A stretch of 64,000 nt of DNA from CAVVXN01 sp963772585 (GCA_963772585.1 CAVYXV010000002.1:744001-808000); one strand, 5' to 3'. Numbered from the stretch's first letter, positions 25,630 to 35,003 are shown. The notes: generated from the sequence alone by a model not told the origin. A program made the numbers and translations.

Positions 25630-26055
25630 GGTGCGTCTCCGCGAGGTCGTCTCGAGACCCTCTGACGGAGAACGCCCGGAAGGTTACCGGCGGGGCCGAT
25701 GCGGCCCGGCTTCCCCCGGACCCCGCGCAGGAGCGCCCGGTCCGGGCGCTCCTGCCCGCTTGGTCGAGAGGCTCCGCAGGGAGCCGCCGCAGGACCTCGT
25801 CGTGCCGGCCGGGAACGACCCCCGCGGGATGCGGAGAGAAGCCCCGGGGCGACGAAGCCGCAAGCGGGTTGCGACGCCTCTCGCGTCGCCGAGCATCGAC
25901 GACGAGGATACCGTCCCTGGACCGGGGCGCCAGGGGGCTGGCCCGGCGCGGCGCGGCCGAGATGGGCCGAAGGACACGGTCCCCGACAGCGGTTCCCGGA
26001 CGGCCGAGGGAACGCGCGCATCGAAGGACGAGCGACGATTCGCTATCCTCCGCGC
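25630..26055. other. Divergent intergenic region with a 27-bp palindrome
   Basis: 426 bp between the divergent kinase and quinone-reductase genes. Promoters for both should be here, but I cannot name -35/-10 boxes with confidence. One perfect palindrome (25728-25754) stands out. Several open frames cross the region, but none has a sensible start or composition. Confidence 0.5.
25728..25754. repeat. Perfect inverted repeat, 13-bp arms with a one-base centre
   Basis: CAGGAGCGCCCGG, T, then its exact reverse complement. No T-run follows, so it is not a typical intrinsic terminator. Between divergent genes it may be a regulator binding site or an extruding palindrome. Confidence 0.6.
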
Positions 26056-27033
26056 GTGCAGGTGTTCGCCCAGCAGATCCACGCGACCGGCGGCCCCGAG
26101 GTGCTCGCCTTCGAACCCGTCGGCCTGGAGAGACCGGGCCCGGGCGAAGCGCTCGTCCGCCACACGGCGGTCGGCGTGAACTTCATCGACGTCTACCACC
26201 GCAGCGGCCTCTACCCCCTGCCGGCGCTGCCGCACGGCCTCGGCGTGGAGGCCGCCGGCGTGGTGGAGTCGGTCGGGGAAGGCGTGCGCACGGTCACCCC
26301 GGGGACGCGCGTTGCGTGGATCGCCGCCAGACCCGGCACCTACGCCGAAGCGAGCGTCGTCCGCGCCGAGCGACTGGTGCCGCTTCCCGGACGGATCTCG
26401 GAGGAGGCGGCGGCGGCCTGCCTCCTCAAGGGCATGACCGCCGAGGTCCTCGTTCGACGCACGTTCCGTGTGGAGCGCGGGATGCCGGTGCTCTTCCACT
26501 CGGCGGCCGGCGGCGTCGGGCTCCTCGCCTGCCAGTGGCTGCGGCACCTCGGGGCGGCCGTCATCGGCACCGTGGGGAGCCCCGACAAGGTGGCGATCGC
26601 GCGGCGGCACGGCTGCGCGCACGTCGTCGTCCGTGGCGAGACGGACTTCGTCGAGGCCGTGATGGACGTGACGAAGGGAAGGGGCGTGCCCGTCGCCTAC
26701 GACGCCATCGGGCGCGCCACCTTCGACGGCTCGCTCGCCTGCGTCGCCCGGCGCGGGACGCTGGTCGCGTTCGGAAACGCCTCCGGGAAGCCGGAGCCGT
26801 TCGACCCGATGAGGCTGAGCCGCGGCTCCCGCTACCTGACGCGGCCTTCACTCTTCGACTACATCTCGACGCGCGAGGAACTCCTCGCGAGCGCCGACGC
26901 ACTCTTCGATCTCGTCCAATCCGGCCGGATCCGTGTCGCGATCCGCGCCCGCTGGCCGTTGGAGGAAGCCGGGCGGGCCCAGGAGGCGCTGGAGAGCGGG
27001 GCCACGACCGGGGCCGCCGTCCTCGTCCCGTGA
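26056..27033 (+). CDS. NADPH:quinone oxidoreductase (Qor type, zinc-free MDR family)
   Basis: 325 residues from the GTG at 26056. HATGGPEVLAFEPVGL and HTAVGVNFIDVYHRSGLYP are the N-terminal Qor signature. The NADPH site is FHSAAGGVGLLACQWLRHLG, and YDAIGRATFDGSLAC follows the Rossmann fold. No structural-zinc cysteines are present, consistent with the quinone reductase branch of the medium-chain dehydrogenases. It reduces quinones or enones with NADPH in the cytosol. It stands alone, 108 bp before the M48 gene on the same strand. Confidence 0.93.
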   Translation: MQVFAQQIHATGGPEVLAFEPVGLERPGPGEALVRHTAVGVNFIDVYHRSGLYPLPALPHGLGVEAAGVVESVGEGVRTVTPGTRVAWIAARPGTYAEASVVRAERLVPLPGRISEEAAAACLLKGMTAEVLVRRTFRVERGMPVLFHSAAGGVGLLACQWLRHLGAAVIGTVGSPDKVAIARRHGCAHVVVRGETDFVEAVMDVTKGRGVPVAYDAIGRATFDGSLACVARRGTLVAFGNASGKPEPFDPMRLSRGSRYLTRPSLFDYISTREELLASADALFDLVQSGRIRVAIRARWPLEEAGRAQEALESGATTGAAVLVP

Positions 27034-27141
27034 CCCGGACGTCGGGTGTCCGCGGACGGCGCCCCCCTCGGCGGAGCCTCCCCTACACTGGAGGGTTCCG
27101 GCGCCGAAGCGCCCCGAACCTCCGCGGATGGGAGACCCCCG

Positions 27142-28638
27142 ATGGCTCGACGGACCCTTCTCGCCCTCCTCGTGCTCGCTCTCGGGCTCGCGGGACTCGC
27201 CGACGCCGCCAAGCCGGGCGACACGCTCGCCGTGTACCAGCCGGCGGGAACGGCGCTTCGCTCCGCGCCGAAGACCCTCTCCTCGGCCGTCGCCACGCTG
27301 GCGAGCGGCACGCGGGTCTTCGTGCGCGAGGCGAACACGGACTGGCTGAAGGTGATGACCCTCGACGACAGCCGGAAGGAAGGGTGGCTCCGCAAGACCG
27401 AGGTCGTCCCCCCCGAGGCCCTGGCGCCCAACCCGCGGATCCCCGCGCACCTCCGCGACGCGAGCGACAAGGTCAGCCAGCACGACGTCTCGGTGGCGGG
27501 CCGCCAGTTCAACGCGGAGGTGGAACGCCAGTACCGCAGCGCGCATCCCAACCTCGCGACGGCGTACGCCCTCGTGGATCGCCTGATCCAGGAGACCCAG
27601 GCGATGCCGCCCGCCGAGACGATCGCCTTCATCCTGGAGGGACGGCTCGGCCGGCCCGAGCAGGACTACCTCCGGCCGCCGATGGCCCCGCCGACGCCGG
27701 CCGCCGCGCAGCACGCCTCCGGCCGGCCGGCGCGTCCCCCGCGGGGCATCGGCGGACTGCTCGGGCACATCCCCGGCGGCGACAAGATCCCCGGCAAGGT
27801 CCGCGACATCGCGGAAGCGGGCGTCGAGACGCTCCCCGCCGTCTTCCAGCAGATCCGCGACCACTTCACGCCCGAGCAGGAGTACTACCTCGGACGGGCC
27901 GTCGCCGCGCAGGCGATCGCGAAGTACGGCGTGGAACCGGATCCGACGCTCCGCGCCTACGTCCGGCGGGTCGGCGACGCCGTGGTCCGCCTCACGACGC
28001 GGCTCCCGTCCACCGCGGCCGGCTACTTCTTCGAGGTCCTCGACACGGACGAGATCAACGGCCTGAGCGGGCCGGGCGGCTTCGTGATGGTCACGCGCGG
28101 CGCGGTGAGGATGTGCCGCGACGAGGAGGAGCTCGCGGCCATCCTCTGCCACGAGCTCGGCCACGTGAAACGGAAGGACGGCGAGACGACGCTCCGCCAG
28201 GGCAAGGTGTTCCAGGCGAAACTGTCGGCCGTCACGCAGATCGGCGCGGCGGCGGCCGGCATGAAGGACCGGGACATCACCAACCGGCTCGTCGATCTCT
28301 TCACGAACGCCGTGGGAGAGATGGCGCGCATCTCGGTCGAGAACGACTACGGCCAGGCCGCGGAATTCGGGGCCGACCTCGAGGGTGTCTACCTCCTGAT
28401 GGACGTGGTCTACGACCACCGAGGCATGAACCGAGCGCTCGGAAGCCTCGCACGCCACACCGGCGCCTATCACCAGGCCGCGACGCACGCGCCCCCGGCG
28501 GCCCGTGCGCAGAACCTCTACCCGATCATCCAGCGCTACCCGACCTACCCCCGCGGAGAGGACGTGATCGCGCTGAGGAAGGCCCGTTTCCTCAGCGAGA
28601 CCGGCCAGGCCGCCCCCTCCCCCACGCCCCCCCGCTGA
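27142..28638 (+). CDS. Exported M48-family metalloprotease with N-terminal SH3-like domain
   Basis: 498 residues; the ATG at 27142 follows GGAG and begins a signal peptide ending near LAGLADA. Residues ~28-92 form a bacterial SH3-like domain (LAVYQPAGTALRSAPKTL and VREANTDWLKVM). The protease domain carries HELGH at 337-341 (AAILCHELGHVKR) and the third zinc ligand in AAEFGADLEGVYLL, so the active site is complete. It resembles BepA/LoiP-like periplasmic proteases, which degrade misfolded envelope proteins; here that role is inferred. It precedes the OPT transporter by 56 bp. Confidence 0.92.
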   Translation: MARRTLLALLVLALGLAGLADAAKPGDTLAVYQPAGTALRSAPKTLSSAVATLASGTRVFVREANTDWLKVMTLDDSRKEGWLRKTEVVPPEALAPNPRIPAHLRDASDKVSQHDVSVAGRQFNAEVERQYRSAHPNLATAYALVDRLIQETQAMPPAETIAFILEGRLGRPEQDYLRPPMAPPTPAAAQHASGRPARPPRGIGGLLGHIPGGDKIPGKVRDIAEAGVETLPAVFQQIRDHFTPEQEYYLGRAVAAQAIAKYGVEPDPTLRAYVRRVGDAVVRLTTRLPSTAAGYFFEVLDTDEINGLSGPGGFVMVTRGAVRMCRDEEELAAILCHELGHVKRKDGETTLRQGKVFQAKLSAVTQIGAAAAGMKDRDITNRLVDLFTNAVGEMARISVENDYGQAAEFGADLEGVYLLMDVVYDHRGMNRALGSLARHTGAYHQAATHAPPAARAQNLYPIIQRYPTYPRGEDVIALRKARFLSETGQAAPSPTPPR

Positions 28639-28694
28639 CCCTCCGCCTCCGAGCCGGCCCCGGCTACCATCCGGCGGCAGGGAGGGCCGAGCGC

Positions 28695-30524
28695 ATGGCG
28701 AAGGCGCACATCGACCGCGCGGCGGTCGACGCGGAGAGCGACGGACCGATCTATCGACCGCAGCAGGACGAGCTCCAGCTGACGCCGCGCGCCGTCGGCA
28801 TCGGGGCCCTCCTGGGCGCCGTCGTCATCGTCATCAACATCTACTTCGGCCTGAAGACGGGGTGGAACATCGGGGGGTCGCTGATCGCGGCCATTCTCTC
28901 CTTCGCCTTCTTCTCGGCGCTCGCGCCGAAGCGGCCGTTCACCGTGCTCGAGACCAACATCGCGCAGACGACGGCGTCGGCGGCCGGCTCCATGGCGATG
29001 ACCGCGGGGCTGATCGCGCCGATCCCGGCGATCGCGATGCTGGGCAAGCCTCTCTCCTGGTGGCAACTGATGCTGTGGGCCGGGTCGGTGGCGTGGCTCG
29101 GCGTGTTCTTCGCCGTGCCCTTGCGGCGGCAGATGATCCTCAAGGATCGGCTCCGCTTCCCGACCGGTACGGCCACGGCCCACACGATCGTCGCGATGTT
29201 CGGCTCCGGCGTGGAGACGATCCGCAAGGCGCGGGCGCTGTTGACGTGGGCCGTCATCGCCGCCGTCGTCGTGCTCCTGCAGTACTTCGTCCCGGAGGCG
29301 AAGGAGCCTCCGATCCACGAGTGGATTCCCGGCGGCGCCTTCGCGTGGGCCGCGGGCTACACCTTCACGCTCTACCTCGATCCGATGCTGCTCGGGGCGG
29401 GCATTCTCGTCGGACTTCGTACGTCCGTCTCGCTCGTCGCGGGGGCGATCGTCGCCTGGGCCGTCCTCGCCCCCATCGTGAATCACAGCGGGTGGGTCCA
29501 CGGGCCGACGATGAGCTACGAGACGGGGGCACGAGGGTGGATCCTCTGGACCGGCGTGGCCATCATGATCGCCGACGCCCTGACGAACCTCGCGCTGTCC
29601 TGGCGCTCCATCGCGGAGACGTTCCGCCCGGGATCCGCCGGCACGGGTGGAAACGGCGACGGCGACGCACCGGACCTCGGGGACCCGGCCACGCAGATCC
29701 CGCCGCTCTGGTGGATGGGCGGCCTCGCCGTCTCGACGGTGTTCACGATCCTCGCGGTCTGGCTGATCTTCGACATCGCACCCACCCTGACGCTCGTGGC
29801 GATCCTCCTCTCGACCGTGCTGGCGGCGATCTCGACGCGCTCCGCCGGGGAGACCGACATCAACCCGATCAGCGGCGTGGGGAAGGTGACCCAGCTCGTC
29901 TACGCGGGACTGGCTCCGGGGCAGTCCGTCGCCAACGTGCTGACGGCGGGGATCACCGGGGCCGGGGCGACGCAGGCCGGCGACATGATGCAGGACCTCA
30001 AGACGGGCTACCTGCTGGGCGCGTGGCCGCGGAAGCAGTTCGTCGCCCAACTTGCGGGCATCGCCGCGGGCGTGGTGCTCTGCGTGCCCATCTTCCTGCT
30101 CATCACCCACGGCCAGGTGCTCGGCGAGGGGGACTTCCCGGCGCCCGCGGCCTTCGCGTGGAAGGCGATGGCCGACGTGCTCTCGGAGGGCCTTCGCGCC
30201 CTGCCGACCTACGCGCAGTGGGGCGCCCTCTTCGGCCTCGTCTTCGGCGTGACGGTGCCCCTGCTCCGCAAGTTCGTCCCCCGGACGGCGCCCTTCCTCC
30301 CCAGCGCGCTGGCGTTCGGGATCGCGTTCATCATCCCCGCCTTCTACTCGATCCCCTTCCTGATCGGCGCCCTCGTCCTCCAGTTCTGGAAGCTACGGAG
30401 ACCGCTCTCTGCCGCCGGCCTGGCCTTCGCCGTGGCCTCGGGGGTGATGGTCGGCTCCGGTCTGACCTACGTGGTCACGTCCGTTCTCGACCTGGTCGGC
30501 GCGAAGGAGGCGCTGGGCCTCTGA
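28695..30524 (+). CDS. OPT-family oligopeptide transporter
   Basis: 609 residues from the ATG at 28695, nine bases after GGAGGG. About 14-16 hydrophobic segments are visible. Family markers are INIYFGLKTGWNIGGSLI, ETNIAQTTASAAGSMAMTAG, DRLRFPTGTATA and AGATQAGDMMQDLKTGYLLG. OPT proteins import oligopeptides or metal-chelate complexes by proton coupling. Substrate unknown. A downstream membrane selenoprotein begins 52 bp after the stop and could share the transcript. Confidence 0.94.
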   Translation: MAKAHIDRAAVDAESDGPIYRPQQDELQLTPRAVGIGALLGAVVIVINIYFGLKTGWNIGGSLIAAILSFAFFSALAPKRPFTVLETNIAQTTASAAGSMAMTAGLIAPIPAIAMLGKPLSWWQLMLWAGSVAWLGVFFAVPLRRQMILKDRLRFPTGTATAHTIVAMFGSGVETIRKARALLTWAVIAAVVVLLQYFVPEAKEPPIHEWIPGGAFAWAAGYTFTLYLDPMLLGAGILVGLRTSVSLVAGAIVAWAVLAPIVNHSGWVHGPTMSYETGARGWILWTGVAIMIADALTNLALSWRSIAETFRPGSAGTGGNGDGDAPDLGDPATQIPPLWWMGGLAVSTVFTILAVWLIFDIAPTLTLVAILLSTVLAAISTRSAGETDINPISGVGKVTQLVYAGLAPGQSVANVLTAGITGAGATQAGDMMQDLKTGYLLGAWPRKQFVAQLAGIAAGVVLCVPIFLLITHGQVLGEGDFPAPAAFAWKAMADVLSEGLRALPTYAQWGALFGLVFGVTVPLLRKFVPRTAPFLPSALAFGIAFIIPAFYSIPFLIGALVLQFWKLRRPLSAAGLAFAVASGVMVGSGLTYVVTSVLDLVGAKEALGL

Positions 30525-30576
30525 CGAGGGGCTCCCGCCCGCGGCCAGATAGGCGCGCCGGACCGCGCGGACGCGC

Positions 30577-30866
30577 ATGGACCTGTCGGAGATCGTGACC
30601 TGGATCATCCTCGGACTGCTCGCGGGATCGCTCGTGGGCGCCGTCCTGCAACGCCGCAAGAAGGGCTTCGGAAGGTGAAAGAACCTCGGCGTCGGCCTCG
30701 TCGGCGCCTTGATCGGTCTCCTTCTCTTCAAGCGCTTCCGCATCCACCTCGGCCTGGACGAGGTGCGCATCACCGCCGAGCAACCGGTCGCCGCCATCGC
30801 GGATCCTTCGTCTTCCCCTTCATCCTCTGGGTCGTGAAGCGGCCGCGGAGCAAGGGCAAGAGCTGA
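30577..30866 (+). CDS. Small membrane selenoprotein candidate (GlsB/YeaQ-like), with a probable one-base frameshift
   Basis: The ATG at 30577 opens a hydrophobic helix (VTWIILGLLAGSLVGAVL) followed by KKGFGR, an in-frame TGA at 30676-30678 (codon 34), then KNLGVGLVGALIGLLLF in the same frame. That two-helix pattern resembles transglycosylase-associated GlsB/YeaQ proteins. A strong SECIS-type hairpin follows the TGA. Near 30800 the frame must shift by one base (a missing G) to reach SFVFPFILWVVKRPRSKGKS, a third helix with a basic tail ending at 30866; without the shift it ends in a Ser-rich tail at a TGA near 30837. Function unknown, perhaps membrane redox. Confidence 0.68.
30688..30708 (+). 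promoter_or_regulatory. Predicted bacterial SECIS hairpin of the membrane selenoprotein
   Basis: Nine bases after the TGA, GGCGTCGG pairs with TCGGCGCC (8 bp, two G-U wobbles) around the loop CCTCG. The loop lies 18-22 nt past the UGA, as expected for a bacterial SECIS. Confidence 0.7.
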
Positions 30867-30885
30867 CGCGGCCCCCCGCTGGACG

Positions 30886-31473
30886 TCAGGCCGACCCGCT
30901 GTCTCCATCTCCCCCGGCGGCGGCATCCTCCATCTCCGACCCGATTCCCCGGATGCCGACGCCGAGGAAGGCGTAGGTCCAGCCGGTGAAGATCAGCTCG
31001 ATCCCGACGAAGAGCCCGATCACCCAGACGGTCTTGTCCGGCCATCCGAGGAGCAACAGGAGCCCCAGCACGAGCGCAAGCACGCCGCCGAAGAGCAACC
31101 AGCCCCACCCCCTGGCCGGCTTGATGCGAAGCGCCGCCCACGTCTGGTAGGCGCCGCGCAGCATCAGGAAGATCGCGATCGCCAAGGCCAGGACGGCCAG
31201 CATCGCCATCGGGAAGGCCACGGCGAGGATGCCGGCGACGACGTAGAGCACGCCGCCGACGAGGTCCGCCGTCTGCCCGCCCCACGCCCGCGCGCGCCAC
31301 GCGCCGACGAATTGGAGGATGCCCACGACGAGCAGGACGACGCCGACGAACCAGGCGAACGTGACGCCCGCCGCCAAGGGAAGCGCGACGGCGACCATCC
31401 CCGCCAGGATCGTGACGGCCCCGAGCGCGACGAGCCATCCCCCCGAGTGCTTGATGTCTGTCGCCGTGGCCAT
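30886..31473 (-). CDS. HdeD/DUF308-family membrane protein
   Basis: 195 residues from the ATG at 31473, preceded by GGAGGAAG. Six hydrophobic helices in three pairs are visible, including WLVALGAVTILAGMVAVALP, AWFVGVVLLVVGILQFVGAW and GWLLFGGVLALVLGLLLLLG. Gly-rich paired helices with Trp/Arg at the loops are characteristic of the HdeD acid-resistance membrane family. The molecular role is unclear even in model species. It is convergent with the membrane selenoprotein, 19 bp apart. Confidence 0.88.
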   Translation of the reverse strand: MATATDIKHSGGWLVALGAVTILAGMVAVALPLAAGVTFAWFVGVVLLVVGILQFVGAWRARAWGGQTADLVGGVLYVVAGILAVAFPMAMLAVLALAIAIFLMLRGAYQTWAALRIKPARGWGWLLFGGVLALVLGLLLLLGWPDKTVWVIGLFVGIELIFTGWTYAFLGVGIRGIGSEMEDAAAGGDGDSGSA

Positions 31474-31572
31474 GGGCTTCCTCCGCACCGGACCCGCGCC
31501 ATGGTCGCAGCCCGCGCCGCGCCCGGCAAGCCCCCGGAGGTCATCGACGCCGAGCCGATCTCCCGCCCTGCG

Positions 31573-32898
31573 TCAGTGCGCCGGATCCTCGCCCAGCGCG
31601 GCGCGTCGGCCTTCGGTCTCGTTCACGGGGAGGAGGAGCAGCAGGCCGACGAGGAAGAAGACCAGCACGACGGAGAAGCCGGCGCGCTGGGAGGCGAAGA
31701 GCGTGGTGACCAGACCGAGGAGAATGGGGCCCAGGAACGCCGTGGCCTTGCCGGAGAAGGCGAAGAAGCCGAAGAACTCGTTCTCCTTGTCCGCGGGGAC
31801 GAAACGGCCCATGAGGGAGCGGCTCGCCGCCTGGTTCGGTCCCACGAAGATCCCCAGAAGCGCGCCGCACACCCAGAAGACGGTCTCGCTCGTGGTGAGG
31901 AGCGCGCCCAGGGTCGTCAGGATCAAACAGACGAGCGTGATCGCGATGGTGCGCTTGCCGCCGAGCTTGTCGTCGACCCACCCGAAGGCGATGGCCCCCA
32001 GCGCCGCCGTGACGTTCAGGAGAATCCCGAATTGGATCAGCTTCGCCGTGTCGAAGCCGAAGGTGCCGCGGGCGTAGATCCCTCCGAAGTTGAAGACGGT
32101 GATGAGGCCGTCGTTGAAGACGAGACGCGCCACGAGGAACCGGACGAGCTGGCGGTACTTCCTGACCTCGTGCCAGGAGTCGCGGAGCTGCCTCATGGCC
32201 GCGGGGACCAGGCGCGTGCCGGGCGGGCTGGCCCGCGAGCGATCTTCCCGGACGAAGAGGAAGAGGGGAATCGCGAAGAGGGCGTACCAGGCGGCGACGA
32301 GGAAGTTGGTGGCACGGATGGGCGCGTCGGTCGAGGCGTCGAGACCGAAGGGCGGGGTCTTCGTCTGGATGAACAGGACCAGCGCCAGCACGAGCGCGAG
32401 AATCCCGCCGACGTAGCCGAGTCCCCAGCCGAAGCCCGAGATCCGTCCGACCCGTGCCGGACTCGCGATGTCGGGGAGGAAAGCGTTGTAGAAGACCGTG
32501 GCAATCTCGAACGAGGCGTTCGCGAGGACGAAGACCACCAGCGCCAACGTGGCCATCGGCGGCTGGATGGGGTAGAGCGCCACGGTGCCGAGGACGCATA
32601 GCGCACTGAACAGGAAGAGGTAGCGCTTGCGGTGGCCGCCGCGGTCGGCCATGGCGCCCAGGATCGGCGAGGCCAGGGCCACGAGGATCCCGGTCGCGGC
32701 GACCGCCCTGGACCAGAGCGCGGTCCCGTGGACCTCGTCGCCCACGAACCCCTTCGTGAACCACGTCGCGTAGACGAACGTGACGACCAACGTGGTGAAG
32801 GCGGAGCTTCCGAAGTCGTAGAGCGCCCAGGCGATGACCGCCTTGGGCCGGTCCCTGGTCGGCGGCTCGGCCACCCGGTCGTCCTCCCTCGAACGCAC
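31573..32898 (-). CDS. UMF1/Atg22-type major facilitator
   Basis: 441 residues from a GTG at 32898, twelve predicted helices. The opening AVIAWALYDFGSSAFTTLVV and TFVYATWFTKG are the signature of the UMF1 (Atg22-like) MFS family. Also visible are GAMADRGGHRKRYLF (the MFS loop 2-3 motif), FYNAFLPDIA and VGRISGFGWGLGYVGG. Relatives in vacuoles export amino acids; the bacterial substrates are not known. It is followed on the same strand by HdeD at 100 bp. Confidence 0.93.
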   Translation of the reverse strand: MRSREDDRVAEPPTRDRPKAVIAWALYDFGSSAFTTLVVTFVYATWFTKGFVGDEVHGTALWSRAVAATGILVALASPILGAMADRGGHRKRYLFLFSALCVLGTVALYPIQPPMATLALVVFVLANASFEIATVFYNAFLPDIASPARVGRISGFGWGLGYVGGILALVLALVLFIQTKTPPFGLDASTDAPIRATNFLVAAWYALFAIPLFLFVREDRSRASPPGTRLVPAAMRQLRDSWHEVRKYRQLVRFLVARLVFNDGLITVFNFGGIYARGTFGFDTAKLIQFGILLNVTAALGAIAFGWVDDKLGGKRTIAITLVCLILTTLGALLTTSETVFWVCGALLGIFVGPNQAASRSLMGRFVPADKENEFFGFFAFSGKATAFLGPILLGLVTTLFASQRAGFSVVLVFFLVGLLLLLPVNETEGRRAALGEDPAH

Positions 32899-32940
32899 GG
32901 GGTGATACCCCGCCGCCGAGGGGTCGGCGGCGGGGACGCG

Positions 32941-34998
32941 TCACCGCAGGGGTTGCTGCGGATTCCAGTACGCGACGCCGCGGCCCTCGAGGCGGAGGTG
33001 GAACGCTTGCGCGATCGCCCAGGCGTCGCCCTGACCGTCGGCGAGGTCCACGACGAGCACGCCGGAGGGGAGGACGTCGCCCTCCTGGAACCGGCCGGCG
33101 AGGACGGGCGCCAACGCGGCGTCCACGCGCGGGTCCCCGGGCGGCACGGTCTCTTCCGCCTGCCCGGAAAGCGCCGAGGCGAGCGCGTCCCTCAGCGCGT
33201 CCTTCGACGCCACCAGGAGCACGAGCGGGCGGCGGTCGTCGCCCAGCGCCGACCGGAGCGTCCACGCGCTGAAGGACTCGCCGGCGGGCTCGATCGGCCA
33301 CGCCGCCGTGCCCCGCCCGTCGCGCACGACGGTGACGGTCGGCAACGCACGGCCCAGGAGACGGTCCACCTCCTCCACGAACGCCGTCGCGAAGCCCAGG
33401 CGATCGCCCTGGTCGAGGCGTTCGAGCGAGAGTCCGCCAGGGCCCTCGCCGCCCGGAGCCGCGAGGTGGAACGCGCCGCGAAGCGCCTGCGTGCCGTCGA
33501 TGGCGATCCGCGGCGGCATCGCCCCGGCGAGGATCGCCGCGAACACGGCGGAGACGTCGGCGGCGTCGTTGTTCGCGAGCTCGGGCAGCGCGCGCGTGAA
33601 GGACACGAGATCCCTGTCCTTCCAGGACGCGGGGAACCGTACGCCCACGCGGCTCAGCGCGGCGGCGAGTCCCCGGTACGACGCCTTCCCCGCGGTCGTC
33701 ATCGCTTCGGCCCCGGAGCGATCCCCCACGATCGAGACCCGGCCGGCGTCCCCGGAGGCGGCCTCGCGACCGAGGAAGGCGAGGAAGTCCGCCCACGGGA
33801 CCTCGGAGACGGCGCGGGCGAGCTCGTCCTCGGAGCGGAGGGTCAGCGCGGTCTCCAGCGTGTCCGGGCCGACGTAGGCGATCAGCGCCTGGGCGAGGAG
33901 GTAGCCGAAGTGGCCGAGGGCGTAGAACGACAGGGGGTCGAGCCGCACCAACGCCGCGGGCCGGATGCCTCGCGTCCCGAGCCCCGCGCGGTCCATGCGG
34001 CCGAGGAGGGCCCGCAGCGCAGCGAAGTTGTCGCGAAGGCGTTCGGTCGGCACCTGGAGCCGCGGGTCCGCGGGCGTCCACCCCCCGAGGTACTCCGCGA
34101 TCCCCTCCTCCAGCGCGCGCGACGCCCACGGCCCGACGTGGCGCGCCTGCCACGCGTGAACCAGCTCGTGGTCGAGCAGGAGAGGGAGGAACGCCGCGTC
34201 GTAGCGCGTGCCGATCACGCAGAAGTCGTCCTTCAAGGCGTAGTATCCCGCCACGGGGAAGGGAAACCGCGGCACGACGTGGAAGAGGCCCTCGCCGCGG
34301 TCCGGGGCGGCGACCACGTCGAAGCCCGCTTCGTCCGCTCCGCCGGCGACGGCGAGAAGGCGTCCGAGAAGCGCGTGTGCGCGCGCGAGTGCAGAGGCGT
34401 CGAAGGACGCCTCCGTGGTCCACACGCGAAGCAGGGCGCCGCGGCCGAACGCATCTTCCACCTCCGGGACGGCGTGGAGACGGAACGTGCCGCGGTCCAA
34501 CGGGAGGTGGGCGAGGTAGCGCAGCACCTCGGAGGCGAAGGCCCCCTGGTTCGCGAGCCTCACGGGGTCGAGGTTCGACAGCCCGTCGTGGAACGGCAGC
34601 AGGGCGTCCCACGCCTGGGCCAGGTTCCGCCCGACGGCCGGCGCCTCTTCGGGCGCCTCCTCGAGAACGTGCGCGAGGCGAGGCAGCCCGTCTCCGAGCG
34701 AGAGCCGCCTCTGGAAGCGGGTGTCGCCCTCGGGCACCACCGGCTTCCAGACGGGCGGATCGCGCGTCGCCCCTCCGTCGCCCCCGGGCGCCGGGCGCGC
34801 GGCCTCGCGCAGGCTCCCCGCGAGGCGGCGGCCCGCATCGCCCGCCACGGGTCCCTCCGTCTCGCGGTGGACGGTCTCGGCGTCGTCGCCGCCCCGCCCC
34901 GCGCGCAGCAGCGCCACGAAGAGGATGCACGCCGCGACGACGAGGAGCGGCAGCACGATCGTGGCGCGCGTCGAGGAGGAGGAGCGTTCCTCTTGCAC
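32941..34998 (-). CDS. Membrane-anchored protein with a HExxH site (unknown metalloprotease-like)
   Basis: 685 residues from the GTG at 34998. One N-terminal transmembrane helix (TIVLPLLVVAACILFVALLR) puts the rest outside the cytoplasm. At 277-281 is LLDHELVHAWQARH, a zinc HExxH motif, and about 20 residues later RALEEGIAEYLGG offers a third glutamate ligand, the layout of gluzincins. The C-terminal half (from ~400) has no match I can name. Substrate unknown. Its start lies five bases after the stop of the membrane gene at 35004, so it belongs to the same operon as 35004-36494. Confidence 0.75.
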   Translation of the reverse strand: MQEERSSSSTRATIVLPLLVVAACILFVALLRAGRGGDDAETVHRETEGPVAGDAGRRLAGSLREAARPAPGGDGGATRDPPVWKPVVPEGDTRFQRRLSLGDGLPRLAHVLEEAPEEAPAVGRNLAQAWDALLPFHDGLSNLDPVRLANQGAFASEVLRYLAHLPLDRGTFRLHAVPEVEDAFGRGALLRVWTTEASFDASALARAHALLGRLLAVAGGADEAGFDVVAAPDRGEGLFHVVPRFPFPVAGYYALKDDFCVIGTRYDAAFLPLLLDHELVHAWQARHVGPWASRALEEGIAEYLGGWTPADPRLQVPTERLRDNFAALRALLGRMDRAGLGTRGIRPAALVRLDPLSFYALGHFGYLLAQALIAYVGPDTLETALTLRSEDELARAVSEVPWADFLAFLGREAASGDAGRVSIVGDRSGAEAMTTAGKASYRGLAAALSRVGVRFPASWKDRDLVSFTRALPELANNDAADVSAVFAAILAGAMPPRIAIDGTQALRGAFHLAAPGGEGPGGLSLERLDQGDRLGFATAFVEEVDRLLGRALPTVTVVRDGRGTAAWPIEPAGESFSAWTLRSALGDDRRPLVLLVASKDALRDALASALSGQAEETVPPGDPRVDAALAPVLAGRFQEGDVLPSGVLVVDLADGQGDAWAIAQAFHLRLEGRGVAYWNPQQPLR

Positions 34999-35003
34999 GC
35001 GCC

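Noticed and set aside
25869..30524. A 1551-codon open frame on the plus strand
   Set aside because: Only the last 609 codons (OPT transporter) are real. The rest is an Arg/Pro-rich shadow of the quinone reductase and M48 genes in another frame.
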